Under the pieces are notes generated by a model that searched no databases, was not told the DNA's origin, and saw nothing but the letters and a program-made list of their open reading frames with translations. 64,000 bases of DNA from Herbaspirillum sp. alder98 (GTDB lineage: Bacteria; Pseudomonadota; Gammaproteobacteria; Burkholderiales; Burkholderiaceae_D), in NCBI RefSeq assembly GCF_020179755.1, contig NZ_JAIUCY010000004.1, forward strand, positions 310,001-374,000, in the 5' to 3' direction. Below are positions 29,830-39,919 of the stretch, one piece after another. The translations under genes and the position numbers were made by a program. The stretch's first letter is position 1. Each line of letters begins with the position of its first letter.

Positions 29830-30408
29830 TCAGGGAGCGATCCTGGGAAAGCTGTTCAAGGCCGCCGGCAACTCTGCCAACGGCGTGCTGGAGCCGGCGA
29901 ATTCGACATATTGCACCGGCAAGTCGCGGGCGCGCATCCAGTCGGCGACGGCATGACCGGTCCCGGCCGGCCAGGGTCGCATGTCGGCCGGATCGCTCAG
30001 GCGATACTCCAGCAACTCGGGTGACAGCCGGATGACGCCGGTCGCCCGCACGTGGTAAGCGATGATCAACTCATTCTTGCGAATGAATTCATAGACCCCG
30101 ATGAGGCTGATCTGCTGCGCGTCGAGATCGGTTTCTTCCTTGATCTCGCGGGCGATGCCCTCTTCAGGCGTCTCGCCGCGCTCCATGAAGCCGGTGATCA
30201 ACGCGAAGCGCCCCTCGGCCCAGGCCGCATTGCGGGCCGTCAGCAACTTGCCGTCGATCTCGACCAGGGCGGCCAGCACCGGCAACGGGTTATCCCAATG
30301 GGTCCAGTGCCCGTCAGGGCAAGCCAGGCGGACCTTGCCGCCTTCGTCCTCGTCGGTGCGCAGCACCAGCGAGGCAGCGCACACCGGACAGAATTTGAAG
30401 TCGCTCAT
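29830..30408 (-). CDS. Nudix hydrolase with N-terminal zinc ribbon
   Basis: 192 aa. The Nudix box G-x5-E-x7-REIKEET occurs as GFMERGETPEEGIAREIKEE at about residues 73-92. The N-terminus FCPVC...C resembles the zinc ribbon of NADH pyrophosphatase (NudC), but the N-terminal NudC domain is missing and the ribbon may be incomplete. Substrates could be NAD(H), ADP-ribose or another nucleoside diphosphate derivative. It lies 15 bases after the alaS stop on the same strand, so it may be cotranscribed. Confidence 0.85.
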   Translation of the reverse strand: MSDFKFCPVCAASLVLRTDEDEGGKVRLACPDGHWTHWDNPLPVLAALVEIDGKLLTARNAAWAEGRFALITGFMERGETPEEGIAREIKEETDLDAQQISLIGVYEFIRKNELIIAYHVRATGVIRLSPELLEYRLSDPADMRPWPAGTGHAVADWMRARDLPVQYVEFAGSSTPLAELPAALNSFPRIAP

Positions 30409-30423
30409 CGGGACCCGTTCAAA

Positions 30424-33048
30424 TCACAGCTTGGCGCCGACCCACTCGGCCACACCTTGCAACGCACCCGGCAAGCCCGACGGATCGGTACCGCCCGCCT
30501 GGGCCATGTCGGGACGACCGCCCCCCTTGCCGCCGACCTGCTGCGCCACGAAATTGACCAGTTCGCCGGCCTTGACGCGGCCGGTAGCGTCAGCGGTGAC
30601 GCCGGCGATCAGGCTGACCTTGCCATCGTTGACCGCCGCCAGCACGATGGCGGCGCTCTTGAGCTTGTCCTTCAACTTGTCCATGGTCTCGCGCAGGGTC
30701 GCCACGTCGGCGCCTTCCAGGGTTGCCGCCAACACCTTGACGCCCTTGATATCGAGCGCCTGGTTGACCAGCTCGTCACCCTGGCTGGAGGCCAGCTTGG
30801 ACTTCAGTCCGGCCAGCTCCTTCTCGAGCGCCTTGACCTGGTCCTGCACCTGGCCGATGCGCTGGGTCAGCTCTTCGGGCTGGACCTTGAGCGCGGCGGC
30901 CGCTTCGGCCACCCGGTTCGACAGCGACTGCACCAGCGCCAGCGCGCCTTCGCCGGTCACTGCCTCGACCCGGCGAATACCGGCGGCAACGCCACCTTCG
31001 GAGACGATCTTGAACAGACCGATGTCGCCGGTGCGCGTGACGTGCGTACCGCCGCACAATTCGGTCGAGGTGCCGATCGACAGCACGCGTACCTCGTCGC
31101 CGTACTTCTCGCCGAACAGCGCCATGGCGCCCGCGGCGATGGCATCGTCATAGCCCATCAACTTGGCGCCGGTGGCGACGTTGGCCAGGATTTCACGGTT
31201 GACGATCTCTTCGACCCGACGGATCTCGTCGGCGCTCAGCGGCGCATTGTGACTGAAGTCGAAACGGGTCTTGTCGGCATCGACCAGCGACCCCTTCTGC
31301 GACACGTGCGAGCCCAGCACTTCGCGCAAGGCCTTGTGCATCAGGTGAGTCGCCGAGTGGTTGCGCACGGTGCGGCCGCGCTGGTCGGCATCGACCTTGG
31401 CCTGCACGGCATCGCCCACCGCCAGGCTGCCATTGATCAACTGGCCGTGATGACCCGGCACATCGGCCTGGATCTTGAGGGTATCGGAGACCGCAAACAG
31501 GCCACCGGCGGCTTCGAGCACGCCGGCGTCCCCGCTCTGGCCACCCGATTCGGCATAGAACGGCGTGGTGTCGAGCACCACGATGGCATCCTGGCCGGCA
31601 TCGATCTTCTGCACCGGGCTACCGCCCACGTACAGCGCCACGACCTTGGCCGCCTGCGCCAGCGACTCGTAGCCGACGAAACGGGTCTTGTCGCCGGTAT
31701 AAGAAATGGCGGCGGCCATCTTGAACTTGCCGCCGGCACGCGCGGTGGTCTTCTGGCGTTCCATGGCGGCGTCGAAGCCAGCCTCGTCCAGTTCGACATT
31801 GCGCTCGCGGCAGATGTCGGCCGTCAGGTCGAGCGGGAAGCCGTAGGTGTCATAGAGGGTGAAGGCGGTCTCGCCGTCGAGCTTGCCGGTGTTGCCTGCC
31901 AGCGCCGCTTCGAGAATCTTCATGCCGTGTTCAAGGGTCTCGCCGAAACGTTCTTCTTCCTGCTTCAAGACCATCTCGACCCGCGCTGCGGCTTCCGGCA
32001 ACTCGGGATAGGCCGCGCCCATCTGGGTCACCAGGTCGGCCACCAGCTTGTAGAAGAAAGGCTTGGTCTGACCCAGCTTGTGACCATGACGCAGCGCGCG
32101 GCGGATGATGCGACGCAGGACGTAACCGCGACCTTCGTTGCCCGGGATGACGCCATCGACGATCAGGAAGGAAGTCGCGCGGATATGGTCGGCGATCACG
32201 CGCAGCGAGGCATTGCCCAGGTCAGCGGTGTTGGTTTCGCGCGCGGCGGCCTTGATCAGGTGCTGGAACAGGTCGATTTCATAATTGCTGTGCACGTGTT
32301 GCAGGATCGCAGCCAGGCGCTCCAGGCCCATACCGGTATCGACGCAAGGCGCCGGCAGTGGCGTGAGCGTGTATTCGCCGGTCTTGGCGTCGAGCTGGCG
32401 ATCAAACTGCATGAACACGTTGTTCCAGATCTCGATGTAGCGGTCGCCGTCCTGGTCGGGGCTGCCCGGAGGACCGCCGAAGACGTCAGGGCCGTGATCG
32501 AAGAAGATCTCGGAACAGGGGCCGCACGGGCCGGTTTCGGCCATCTGCCAGAAGTTGTCGGAGGCATAAGGCGCGCCCTTGTTGTCGCCGATGCGCACCA
32601 CGCGCTCCGGCGGCAAGCCGATTTCCTTGGTCCAGATGTCATAGGCCTCGTCGTCGGTCTGGTAGACCGTGGCCCACAGCTTGTCGGCCGGCAGGCCATA
32701 GACATTGGTCAGCAGTTCCCAGGCCCACTTCAGCGAATCGCGCTTGAAGTAGTCGCCGAAGGACCAGTTGCCCAGCATTTCGAAGAAAGTATGGTGACGC
32801 GCCGTGTAGCCGACGTTCTCCAGGTCGTTGTGCTTGCCGCCGGCGCGCAGGCAGCGCTGCACCGAGGTGGCGCGCACATAGTTGCGCTTGTCGGTTCCGA
32901 GGAACACATCCTTGAACTGAACCATCCCGGAATTGGTAAACAGCAGGGTCGGGTCGTTACCCGGGACCAGGCTGGATGACCGGACGATGGTGTGTCCTTT
33001 GGATTCAAAGAATTTCAGAAACTTATCGCGAATTTCGGCTGAGTTCAT
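30424..33048 (-). CDS. alaS: alanyl-tRNA synthetase
   Basis: 874 aa, full length. Class II synthetase charging tRNA-Ala. The catalytic core is N-terminal ([14 protein letters not shown]...). The editing domain carries the zinc/active-site residues HSATHLMH near residue 560 and CGGTHV near 665, with a coiled C-terminal region and the DHHA1 end ([15 protein letters not shown]). A TATAAT box with a GC-rich discriminator lies about 50 bases upstream at 33101-33096. The Nudix gene follows at 15 bases. Confidence 0.97.
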   Translation of the reverse strand: MNSAEIRDKFLKFFESKGHTIVRSSSLVPGNDPTLLFTNSGMVQFKDVFLGTDKRNYVRATSVQRCLRAGGKHNDLENVGYTARHHTFFEMLGNWSFGDYFKRDSLKWAWELLTNVYGLPADKLWATVYQTDDEAYDIWTKEIGLPPERVVRIGDNKGAPYASDNFWQMAETGPCGPCSEIFFDHGPDVFGGPPGSPDQDGDRYIEIWNNVFMQFDRQLDAKTGEYTLTPLPAPCVDTGMGLERLAAILQHVHSNYEIDLFQHLIKAAARETNTADLGNASLRVIADHIRATSFLIVDGVIPGNEGRGYVLRRIIRRALRHGHKLGQTKPFFYKLVADLVTQMGAAYPELPEAAARVEMVLKQEEERFGETLEHGMKILEAALAGNTGKLDGETAFTLYDTYGFPLDLTADICRERNVELDEAGFDAAMERQKTTARAGGKFKMAAAISYTGDKTRFVGYESLAQAAKVVALYVGGSPVQKIDAGQDAIVVLDTTPFYAESGGQSGDAGVLEAAGGLFAVSDTLKIQADVPGHHGQLINGSLAVGDAVQAKVDADQRGRTVRNHSATHLMHKALREVLGSHVSQKGSLVDADKTRFDFSHNAPLSADEIRRVEEIVNREILANVATGAKLMGYDDAIAAGAMALFGEKYGDEVRVLSIGTSTELCGGTHVTRTGDIGLFKIVSEGGVAAGIRRVEAVTGEGALALVQSLSNRVAEAAAALKVQPEELTQRIGQVQDQVKALEKELAGLKSKLASSQGDELVNQALDIKGVKVLAATLEGADVATLRETMDKLKDKLKSAAIVLAAVNDGKVSLIAGVTADATGRVKAGELVNFVAQQVGGKGGGRPDMAQAGGTDPSGLPGALQGVAEWVGAKL

Positions 33049-33095
33049 GTTCGAAGGCTGGTAAAAGACGGTGCAAAAGTGATTGCGAATCAGCG

Positions 33096-33101
33096 ATTAT
33101 A
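33096..33101 (-). promoter_or_regulatory. -10 box of the alaS promoter
   Basis: TATAAT on the minus strand followed by cgctgatt; transcription would begin near 33089, about 40 bases before the alaS ATG. No clear -35 hexamer is present at the usual distance. Confidence 0.4.
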
Positions 33102-33173
33102 CGTGATCCGCGCGCGAAGCCATATGGGATCGCAAGCCCGCCCCCAAGCGCCTTGACGCCCCGCTTGCAGGCA

Positions 33174-33206
33174 AGAAAAAACCCGTCGGGATCGCTCCGG
33201 ACGGGT
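33174..33206 (-). terminator. intrinsic terminator of the small basic exported protein gene
   Basis: Minus strand: stem AACCCGTC / GACGGGTT with a 12-base loop (which can pair internally), followed by TTTTTT. It lies about 75 bases after the stop of the gene at 33283-33486. Confidence 0.7.
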
Positions 33207-33282
33207 TGCGGGCCTTGGCACGGCCGTGCGTTCAGACGCCTGCATCATTCGCCCTTGCGGGCAAGCGACCGGGTCAGCGCAA

Positions 33283-33486
33283 TCAGGCGCCCTTGTTGAT
33301 GGGCAGTGCCGGCTTGGCCTTGCGGTGAGCGTGCTTCTTGTGCTTTTTATGCTTCTTGACGTGCTTGTGCTTGGCAGCTGGCTTGGAGGCAGCGGCAGGT
33401 GCACCAGGCGCCGGGGCAGGCTGAGCCATGACCGGCAGGGCGAAAGCGGCGACGAGCACGGCGGCCAGCAGTTTGTTGATCTTCAT
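33283..33486 (-). CDS. small exported His/Lys-rich protein
   Basis: 67 aa from the second of two adjacent ATGs (33486), six bases after GAGGAAA; the ATG at 33489 is too close to the site. A signal peptide (KINKLLAAVLVAAFALPVMA) is followed by an Ala/Pro linker and a strongly basic tail rich in HKK and KHK repeats (about 35-60), ending PALPINKGA. The tail may bind metals, DNA or anionic envelope polymers. No family was recognised. It has its own terminator and is isolated, so it is likely monocistronic. Confidence 0.65.
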   Translation of the reverse strand: MKINKLLAAVLVAAFALPVMAQPAPAPGAPAAASKPAAKHKHVKKHKKHKKHAHRKAKPALPINKGA

Positions 33487-33617
33487 CATTTTCCTCACTA
33501 ACTAATACGGTACATGTTATGTGCTTCACAAGTCTGTCGGCGCCCCCCCTTGGCAAATCCCCGACCTTGTGCTTCCTTAACGCCAGCTCGCGCCGGGGCG
33601 TTGACACGTAATTCGAC

Positions 33618-34385
33618 TTATCCGCGCGCCCAGTCGGCGGCACTAACAAGATCGATGCGATCGGTGCAAAAGCCATCGACGCCCCAGCCGGCGATCTCGA
33701 CCGCCCGCCCGGGATCATTGACGGTATAACAAAACAATCCGAAGCCGGCCGCCTTGACCGCTTGCGCCTGCGCCTGGCTCAGGTGCTTGTGATTGGTATG
33801 CAGCGCCACCGCGCCCAATTGCGCCAGCCGCGACTCCCAGTCGGCAGGAATCACGTCCACCAGGAAACCACGCGGCAGTTCTGGTGCCGCGTCCCTGGCC
33901 GCCAGCAGCGCCTCGAACGAGAACGATGAGAGCACCGGCAGTTGCGCCGCGCGATCGGGTTCTTTGATCGTCGTCGCCACGTGCCGCGCCACGGCCAGCG
34001 CGGTGAGCTCGCCCGTGCGCCGCGCCTGGGCCGGCGCGCCGGGCTTGATCTCGACGTTCATCCAGATGCCGTTGGCAGTACAGAAATCCAGCGCCTGCTG
34101 CAGCGTGCAGATGCGCTCCCCGGCAAACCCGGGGCCATGCCAGGCGCCGGCATCGAGCTCGCGCAGTTGCGCCCAGTCGGTCTCGGCGATGGCGCCGCTG
34201 CCGGGCAGGGTACGTCCGCGCTGGGGATCGTGCATCAGGATCGGCACTTCGTCGCGGGTCAGCATCACATCGAATTCGGCGGCGCGATAGCCGTACTGCA
34301 AGCCGGCGCGAAAGCCGGCCAGGGTATTTTCGGGCGCCAGGGTGCCGCCACCGCGATGGGCCAGCGCCCGTGGATAAGGCCACAT
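33618..34385 (-). CDS. ugpQ: glycerophosphodiester phosphodiesterase
   Basis: 255 aa. It hydrolyses glycerophosphodiesters to glycerol 3-phosphate and an alcohol, using a GDPD TIM barrel. The start AHRGGGTLAPENTLAGF and the following EFDVMLTRDEVPILMHD carry the catalytic His and metal-binding Glu and Asp. The cytoplasmic UgpQ type fits, with no signal peptide. The ugpBAEC transporter is not adjacent. The ATG at 34385 gives a family-like N-terminus. Confidence 0.92.
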   Translation of the reverse strand: MWPYPRALAHRGGGTLAPENTLAGFRAGLQYGYRAAEFDVMLTRDEVPILMHDPQRGRTLPGSGAIAETDWAQLRELDAGAWHGPGFAGERICTLQQALDFCTANGIWMNVEIKPGAPAQARRTGELTALAVARHVATTIKEPDRAAQLPVLSSFSFEALLAARDAAPELPRGFLVDVIPADWESRLAQLGAVALHTNHKHLSQAQAQAVKAAGFGLFCYTVNDPGRAVEIAGWGVDGFCTDRIDLVSAADWARG

Positions 34386-34537
34386 GTTGTTCTCCGTTTG
34401 AAGTCGTCAGGGCAAGGCGCGCCCCCTCGGGGGCTTACCTTAGTGTAGATCGCGCCGGGCGACAAGCTCCTCGCGCGCAGGGAATCGGGGTACTATTTCA
34501 CGCCCGACAGATCAGGACCTGCAGCCCGCATCATTCA

Positions 34538-35704
34538 ATGAACCGACTAGACACTTCCATCCCTCCGCGCCTGATCCTGTTGTTGCGTGAATTGCTGTTC
34601 GCGCTGCTGCCCACGGTGGCGGTCAACCTGTTATGCGCGCTGGCGGTCACCACCCTGATGCACATCGGCCCCGGTTTCTACGAAAACCTGATGCTGGCCA
34701 TGTGCATCGGCCTGCTGACGATGGTGTTGATCAACGGCTTCCGGGTGGCCATCTGGGGCGACGACAAGCCCGCCTGGATCGGTTTCCTGGCCTTGCTGGC
34801 GGTGCTGGCGCCGGCGTCGCTGCTGCTGGGCCGGGCGCTGTCGGCCCGTATCCTGGAACAACCCATCGTCTGGTGGCCGCTGGCCGGCAGCGATGGCGTC
34901 ACCGGGGTGCTGGTGCTGATCTCGCTGGTCAGCGTGGGCGCGGCCATCTTCTTCTGGAACCGGGATAACGCTGCCTCCGCCCTGGCCAATGCCAGCGAAG
35001 TCGAAAAACATGCGGTGCAGGCGCAATTGCAGATGCTGCAGGCGCAGATCGAGCCGCACCTGCTGTTCGATACGCTGTCCACGCTGCAGACGCTGATCGG
35101 CGCCGAACCGCTGCGGGCGCAGCACATGTTGAACCAGTTGAACCTGTTCATGCGCACCACGCTGGCGACATCGCGCAATGACAGCACCACCCTCAAAAAG
35201 GAATTCGACCTGATCGGCGCCTATCTCGGCCTGATGTCGCTGCGCATGGGCCTGCGCCTGTCCTACACGCTGCAGTTGCCGGAACACCTGGGCCGCCTGC
35301 GGCTGGCGCCCATGCTGCTGCAGCCACTGGTCGAAAATGCCATCAAGCACGGACTTGAGCCCAAGGCCGACGGCGGCAACTGCACCGTGCGCGCCGCCCT
35401 GCACCAGGACCTTCTCGTATTGAGCGTATTCGACACCGGCGTCGGCCTGGCCAGCGGCGCCGCCCTCAACCAGCCTGCGCCGCGCGCTGGGCTGGGCGTG
35501 GTAGGCCGCAAGGAGCCCAAGATCGGCCAGCATTTCGGGCTGGAACATATTCGCGAACGGGTATCGACCCTGTACGGGCCGCTGGCCGAGCTGATCATTA
35601 CCCACAACGTCCCGGCCGGCACCATGGCGCAGATTGCGATTCCGCTCAAGTCACTGAAATCGGTGCATCGCAACCCGGCCGGTCGCCGCACGCCGGCCAA
35701 CTGA
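34538..35704 (+). CDS. LytS/YehU-type sensor histidine kinase without adjacent regulator
   Basis: 388 aa. Four hydrophobic segments in residues 15-145 precede a HisKA_5-like helix with QIEPHLLFDTLSTL near residue 175; the His is conserved but F-N of the usual PHFLFNTL is L/F-D here. The ATPase region has LLQPLVENAIKHGLEP and DTGVGL. No LytTR response regulator lies within 5 kb on either side. The frame is open to 34370 but overlaps ugpQ's start, so the ATG at 34538 is preferred. Confidence 0.82.
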   Translation: MNRLDTSIPPRLILLLRELLFALLPTVAVNLLCALAVTTLMHIGPGFYENLMLAMCIGLLTMVLINGFRVAIWGDDKPAWIGFLALLAVLAPASLLLGRALSARILEQPIVWWPLAGSDGVTGVLVLISLVSVGAAIFFWNRDNAASALANASEVEKHAVQAQLQMLQAQIEPHLLFDTLSTLQTLIGAEPLRAQHMLNQLNLFMRTTLATSRNDSTTLKKEFDLIGAYLGLMSLRMGLRLSYTLQLPEHLGRLRLAPMLLQPLVENAIKHGLEPKADGGNCTVRAALHQDLLVLSVFDTGVGLASGAALNQPAPRAGLGVVGRKEPKIGQHFGLEHIRERVSTLYGPLAELIITHNVPAGTMAQIAIPLKSLKSVHRNPAGRRTPAN

Positions 35705-35729
35705 TGGGTCGATTGGCATCAACGTGGCA

Positions 35730-35870
35730 TCAACGGCCGTAGTAATAGCCCGGTCCGTAGTACGGACGGGCGTAATGCGGATGCGGCGGCCCGACCGGAA
35801 CCACCACGCAAGCCGACAATGTGGCCGCGGCCACGGCTGCGGCAACCACCAGTTTGATTAGTCTTTTCAT
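35730..35870 (-). CDS. small putative lipoprotein
   Basis: 46 aa from ATG 35870, with AGAGGG upstream. A lipoprotein signal (MKRLIKLVVAAAVAAATLSAC) is followed by a tail rich in Pro, Tyr, His and Gly (HPHYARPYYGPGYYYGR). This Tyr/Gly tail is common in small Burkholderiales lipoproteins of unknown function. The longer frame to 35939 has no ribosome site. It is convergent with the histidine kinase gene, ending 25 bases after it. Confidence 0.6.
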   Translation of the reverse strand: MKRLIKLVVAAAVAAATLSACVVVPVGPPHPHYARPYYGPGYYYGR

Positions 35871-36102
35871 GATGCCCTCTCTGTTAGTGTCCGGGCCGAA
35901 CCCGGTCCGGACAAGGGCAGATTGCCCGTGGCGTGGCACTACAGGTAATACAGGGCCGTATCATCTGTAACAAGAGCATCGAACCGATGTGGCTGGCGCA
36001 CCGAAAAAATCTCTGCCCCGACGCCGCCTGGCCCGGTGCAAGCGGGCTCGCTGCGGTAGAATGCCTGCCATCTGAATAAACCAGCATCCTCCCGATTCAA
36101 CC

Positions 36103-37854
36103 ATGAGCAATGAACTGAAGAACGGCCACGCGCCGGTGCCGCCCACCAATTTCCTGCGCGGCATCATCGAGGCCGATCTGGTCTCCGGCACCTATGCCGA
36201 CCGCAGCACCCACGATGGCGCCCCGCTGCCCCAGGTAATCACGCGCTTCCCGCCCGAACCCAACGGTTACCTGCACATCGGTCACGCCAAGTCGATCTGT
36301 CTCAACTTTGGCCTGGCACGCGACTACGCGGGCCGCTGCCACATGCGTTTCGACGACACCAATCCCGAAAAGGAAGAGCAGGAATACGTCGACACCATCC
36401 TCGACGCGGTCCAGTGGCTGGGCTTTTCGTGGGAACACGAAGGCGGACAGCACCTGTACTACGCCAGCAATTACTTCGACTTCATGTACGCCGGCGCCCA
36501 GGCGCTGATCCGCTCGGGCCATGCCTATGTCGACGAGCAGAATGCCGAACAGATGCGCGAAAGCCGCGGCACCCTGACCGAACCCGGCCGCAATTCGCCA
36601 TGGCGCGATCGTCCCGCCGATGAGTCGCTGCGCCTGTTCGAAGAGATGCGCGACGGCAAGCACCCGGACGGCTCGCTGATCCTGCGCGCCCGCATCGACA
36701 TGGCCAGCCCGAACATGAACCTGCGCGACCCGGCCATCTACCGTATCCGCCATGCCGTGCACCACAACACCGGCAGCAAGTGGTGCGTCTATCCGATGTA
36801 CGCCTACGCCCACCCGGTCGAAGATGCGCTCGAGAATATCTCGCACTCGATCTGCACCCTCGAATTCGAAGACCAGCGCCCGCTCTACGACTGGGTGCTG
36901 GAACGCCTGTCCGCCGAGGGCATGTTCGCCAAGCCGCTGCCGCGCCAGTACGAATTCGCGCGCCTGAACCTGACCTACATCATCACCAGCAAGCGCAAGC
37001 TCAAGCAGCTGGTGGACGAGAAGATCGTCGAAGGCTGGGACGACCCGCGCATGCCAACCATCGTCGGCCTGCGCCGTCGCGGCTACACGCCGGAAGCGAT
37101 TCGCCTGATGTGCGACCGCACCGGCGCTTCCAAGCACAACAGCTGGATCGACTATGGTGTGCTCGAAGGTGCACTGCGCGAGGACCTCGATCCCAAGGCG
37201 CGCCGTGCGGTGGCCGTATTGCGTCCGCTGAAATTGATCATCGACAACTTCCCGGCCGGCCAGAGCATCGACTGCAGCGCGCCGGTGTATCCGCCGTCGC
37301 ATCCGCTGCATGACCAGGAACATCGTCATTTCCCGATCACCCGCGAGTTGTGGATCGAGCGCGAAGACTTCATGGAAGTCCCGCCCAAGGGTTATTTCCG
37401 CCTGTTCCCCGGCAACAAGGTACGCCTGCGTTATGGCTACGTGGTCGAATGCACCGGCTGCGACAAGGACCAGGACGGCAACGTCATCGCGGTGCATTGC
37501 ACTTACTTCGAAGACAGCAAGAGCGGCACCGAAGGCAGCTCCACCTACAAGGTCAAGGGCAACCTGCACTGGGTCAGCGCCGAGCACGCACTGGCTACCG
37601 AAGTGCGGCTGTACGATCGCCTCTTCACCGATCCGCATCCGGATGCCGGCGGCAAGGATTTCCTCACCGCGCTCAATCCGAATTCGAAGGAAGTCATCAC
37701 CGCCTATCTGGAACCGACGCTCAAGAGCGCCCAGCCAGGCGATATCTATCAGTTCGAACGGCATGGCTACTTCGTCGCCGATCGCGTCGATTCCACCGAT
37801 GGCCAGCCGGTCTTCAACCGTGCGGTGACACTCAAGGACAGCTGGGGCAAGTAA
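36103..37854 (+). CDS. glnS: glutaminyl-tRNA synthetase
   Basis: 583 aa. Class I synthetase that charges tRNA-Gln directly. RFPPEPNGYLHIGHAKSI contains the HIGH box near residue 55, and the KMSKS-like segment is ITSKRKL near 293. The C-terminal anticodon-binding beta-barrels are complete. Its presence suggests that Gln-tRNA is made directly, with or without an amidotransferase pathway. It starts 233 bases after the small lipoprotein gene and is convergent with nothing. Confidence 0.97.
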   Translation: MSNELKNGHAPVPPTNFLRGIIEADLVSGTYADRSTHDGAPLPQVITRFPPEPNGYLHIGHAKSICLNFGLARDYAGRCHMRFDDTNPEKEEQEYVDTILDAVQWLGFSWEHEGGQHLYYASNYFDFMYAGAQALIRSGHAYVDEQNAEQMRESRGTLTEPGRNSPWRDRPADESLRLFEEMRDGKHPDGSLILRARIDMASPNMNLRDPAIYRIRHAVHHNTGSKWCVYPMYAYAHPVEDALENISHSICTLEFEDQRPLYDWVLERLSAEGMFAKPLPRQYEFARLNLTYIITSKRKLKQLVDEKIVEGWDDPRMPTIVGLRRRGYTPEAIRLMCDRTGASKHNSWIDYGVLEGALREDLDPKARRAVAVLRPLKLIIDNFPAGQSIDCSAPVYPPSHPLHDQEHRHFPITRELWIEREDFMEVPPKGYFRLFPGNKVRLRYGYVVECTGCDKDQDGNVIAVHCTYFEDSKSGTEGSSTYKVKGNLHWVSAEHALATEVRLYDRLFTDPHPDAGGKDFLTALNPNSKEVITAYLEPTLKSAQPGDIYQFERHGYFVADRVDSTDGQPVFNRAVTLKDSWGK

Positions 37855-37959
37855 GCATCCGGCGACACCACGGGCGGCGCGCAGTTCAGGGGATGCGCTG
37901 CCCGCTTCATGCGAGACCTGCGCCGGCGACGACCGCGCGGTAGCAGGCTAAGGGGAATC

Positions 37960-38322
37960 ATGTTCGAACAGCTCAAGATACAGCGCATGTCGATGGGCAC
38001 CATCTACAAGCTGCTGGCTATCGGCACCACGTTCTCGCTGGTGCCGTTTTCGACCTTGATGGGCGTGTTGTCGCTGTTTGGCGCGCACACCATCACCTGG
38101 GACGGCAAGCACCTGATCGGCTATGACGGGCTGATCGCATCGCCCTTCATCGGCCTGTTCCTGTCGGGTTTCATCACGCTGTTCCTGGGCACCCTGTGCA
38201 CCATCGGATTGTGGCTGTATTCGCTATGGCGCCCGGTGACGCTGCGCATCGAAGCGGTCGACAACATCGATATCGATCGTCTCATCCGCGAAAGCGAAGC
38301 CGCGCTGGCCGAGCGCGACTGA
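37960..38322 (+). CDS. small two-pass inner-membrane protein
   Basis: 120 aa from ATG 37960, with AGGGGAA ahead. Two hydrophobic segments (about 17-43 and 63-93) and a short polar C-terminus (DNIDIDRLIRESEAALAERD) suggest both ends inside the cytoplasm. I do not recognise a family. The gene follows glnS by 105 bases on the same strand and is convergent with zntB. The frame is open to 37909. Confidence 0.65.
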   Translation: MFEQLKIQRMSMGTIYKLLAIGTTFSLVPFSTLMGVLSLFGAHTITWDGKHLIGYDGLIASPFIGLFLSGFITLFLGTLCTIGLWLYSLWRPVTLRIEAVDNIDIDRLIRESEAALAERD

Positions 38323-38342
38323 CCGTCGTCGGGTTCGCCCGG

Positions 38343-39356
38343 TTACCAGATCTTCAGCCACTTGAGGAAGGCCACCGTCGCCAGCCCGAGTGCGCCCATC
38401 ACCCCCATCACCACCCAGAACGAGACTTCATCGTGCAGGCCCGGCAGGCCTGCCACGTTCATCCCGAAGATCCCCGACACCAGCGTGGCCGGCATCAACA
38501 GTGCAGTCAGGATCGACAAGGCCATCAGGTTGCGGTTCATCTGCTCCGACATCTGCGAGGCGATCTCTTCCTGCAGCAGCTTGGCGCGTTCGTACAGCGC
38601 TTCGACGGTGGTATGCAATTCGTTGAGTTCGTCCAGCGCATGGGTCAGGTCATCCATCGCGGTCGACGGCACCCAGGCCGGGCGCAGGCGATTGAACTGG
38701 TTCAGGATGCGACGCTCGGGCGCGATGAAACGACGCAGTTCGGCCAGTTGACGGCGAATGCTCGATAGCTCGCTGCGGTCTTCCGGACGACGATCCGACA
38801 AAACCGAAAACTCGATGTCATCGACCTTGTCGTTAAGGCTGTCCAGCCGCTCGTTGAAGCCATCGGCCAAACACCGCAACAACTCGGCGAACAGGTCCAT
38901 GCTGTTCTGGAAACTGGCGCCGTCGAGCACCTTCTGGCGCAGCAGGTTGGTGGAGCACAACGGTTGCGTGCGAAAGGTCAGCAGCCGCTGGCTGTCCAGG
39001 TAGAAGTGCAGCGCGCCTTTCTCGGTGCCGGTGTCGCCGATCTCCATCTTGATATCGGTCAGCGTGCCGTAGACGCTCTCGGCGCTCATGTGCAGACCGG
39101 GATGGGTGTCGCTGCTCAGCAAGAATTCGTTGATGTGCTCCGGCACGCCGCTGTGATGCACCATCCATTGCTGGATCTTGACGTCGGCGGTCTTCACATG
39201 CAGCCAGGTAAAGGCTTCGGGCTGGGGCCGATAGTCGATCACCTCGTTCCACTTCATCTGCCGCGCGCGGCCCACTTCAAAACGGAATGCGCAGATGAAT
39301 CCGGCCGGCTCGTAGAGCAGGTGCAGGGCTTGCGGTGTTTCCGGCGGGTTGTGCAT
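38343..39356 (-). CDS. zntB: CorA-family zinc transporter ZntB-like
   Basis: 337 aa from ATG 39356. A 2-TM CorA-type channel. The cytoplasmic domain spans residues 1-270, then TM1 with the FGMNVAGLPG loop carrying the GMN signature near residue 300, then TM2 at the end. In the ZntB branch the loop after GMN is distinct from magnesium CorA. The cation (zinc, nickel or magnesium) is inferred from family likeness. The frame is open to 39482 but that extension overlaps the upstream region without support. Confidence 0.82.
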   Translation of the reverse strand: MHNPPETPQALHLLYEPAGFICAFRFEVGRARQMKWNEVIDYRPQPEAFTWLHVKTADVKIQQWMVHHSGVPEHINEFLLSSDTHPGLHMSAESVYGTLTDIKMEIGDTGTEKGALHFYLDSQRLLTFRTQPLCSTNLLRQKVLDGASFQNSMDLFAELLRCLADGFNERLDSLNDKVDDIEFSVLSDRRPEDRSELSSIRRQLAELRRFIAPERRILNQFNRLRPAWVPSTAMDDLTHALDELNELHTTVEALYERAKLLQEEIASQMSEQMNRNLMALSILTALLMPATLVSGIFGMNVAGLPGLHDEVSFWVVMGVMGALGLATVAFLKWLKIW

Positions 39357-39512
39357 GAGGGGGAAGAGGTGCTTGGAAGGTCGGACGCATTCTACCGGCC
39401 GACTTTGACAAATTTGTGACAGAGCCATGACGCGCCACATGCCTGGCGGCAATGCGAACTTTTCAGCCCGGCCGTGGCCCATTCATCAGATCAACAGCGA
39501 TGGAGACCCACC

Positions 39513-39914
39513 ATGAAAAGCAATCTGCGCCTACGCCAAACCCTGCTGTCGCTGTGCCTGGCGACGGCCGCCAGCGGCGTCCTGGCCCAATCGGCGCCGC
39601 CTTACATGAATGGCGGCATCGGTGCCGGCGAGCAGGCCTCGATCAAGGCCACCGCCAGCGACTACAATCTTCAATTGTTATTTTCGCAAGGCGCCAGCGG
39701 CGAGTACATCAGCGACGTCAAGCTGGAGATCAGCAACGGTGCTGGTGCCAGCGTGTTTTCGTTACCCGCCGCCGGCCCCATGACCAATGTCAAGTTGCCG
39801 CCCGGCAAATATCAGGTGAGCGCACTCTATAACGGCCAGACCCAGAGCCGGCAGGTGACGCTGGGCAGCCAGCCGAGCAAGCTGTCGCTACGCTGGAACG
39901 ACGGCCCTAAATAA
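39513..39914 (+). CDS. exported protein with carboxypeptidase-regulatory-like fold
   Basis: 133 aa from ATG 39513, preceded by GGAGACC. A signal peptide (residues 1-25, ending SGVLAQ) precedes a small beta-rich domain. The stretch KLPPGKYQVSALYNGQTQSRQVTLG resembles the repeat end of carboxypeptidase-regulatory-like or SpaA-type domains. Function unknown; periplasmic. It is convergent with the small lipoprotein gene downstream (6-base gap). Confidence 0.65.
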   Translation: MKSNLRLRQTLLSLCLATAASGVLAQSAPPYMNGGIGAGEQASIKATASDYNLQLLFSQGASGEYISDVKLEISNGAGASVFSLPAAGPMTNVKLPPGKYQVSALYNGQTQSRQVTLGSQPSKLSLRWNDGPK

Positions 39915-39919
39915 AACGG

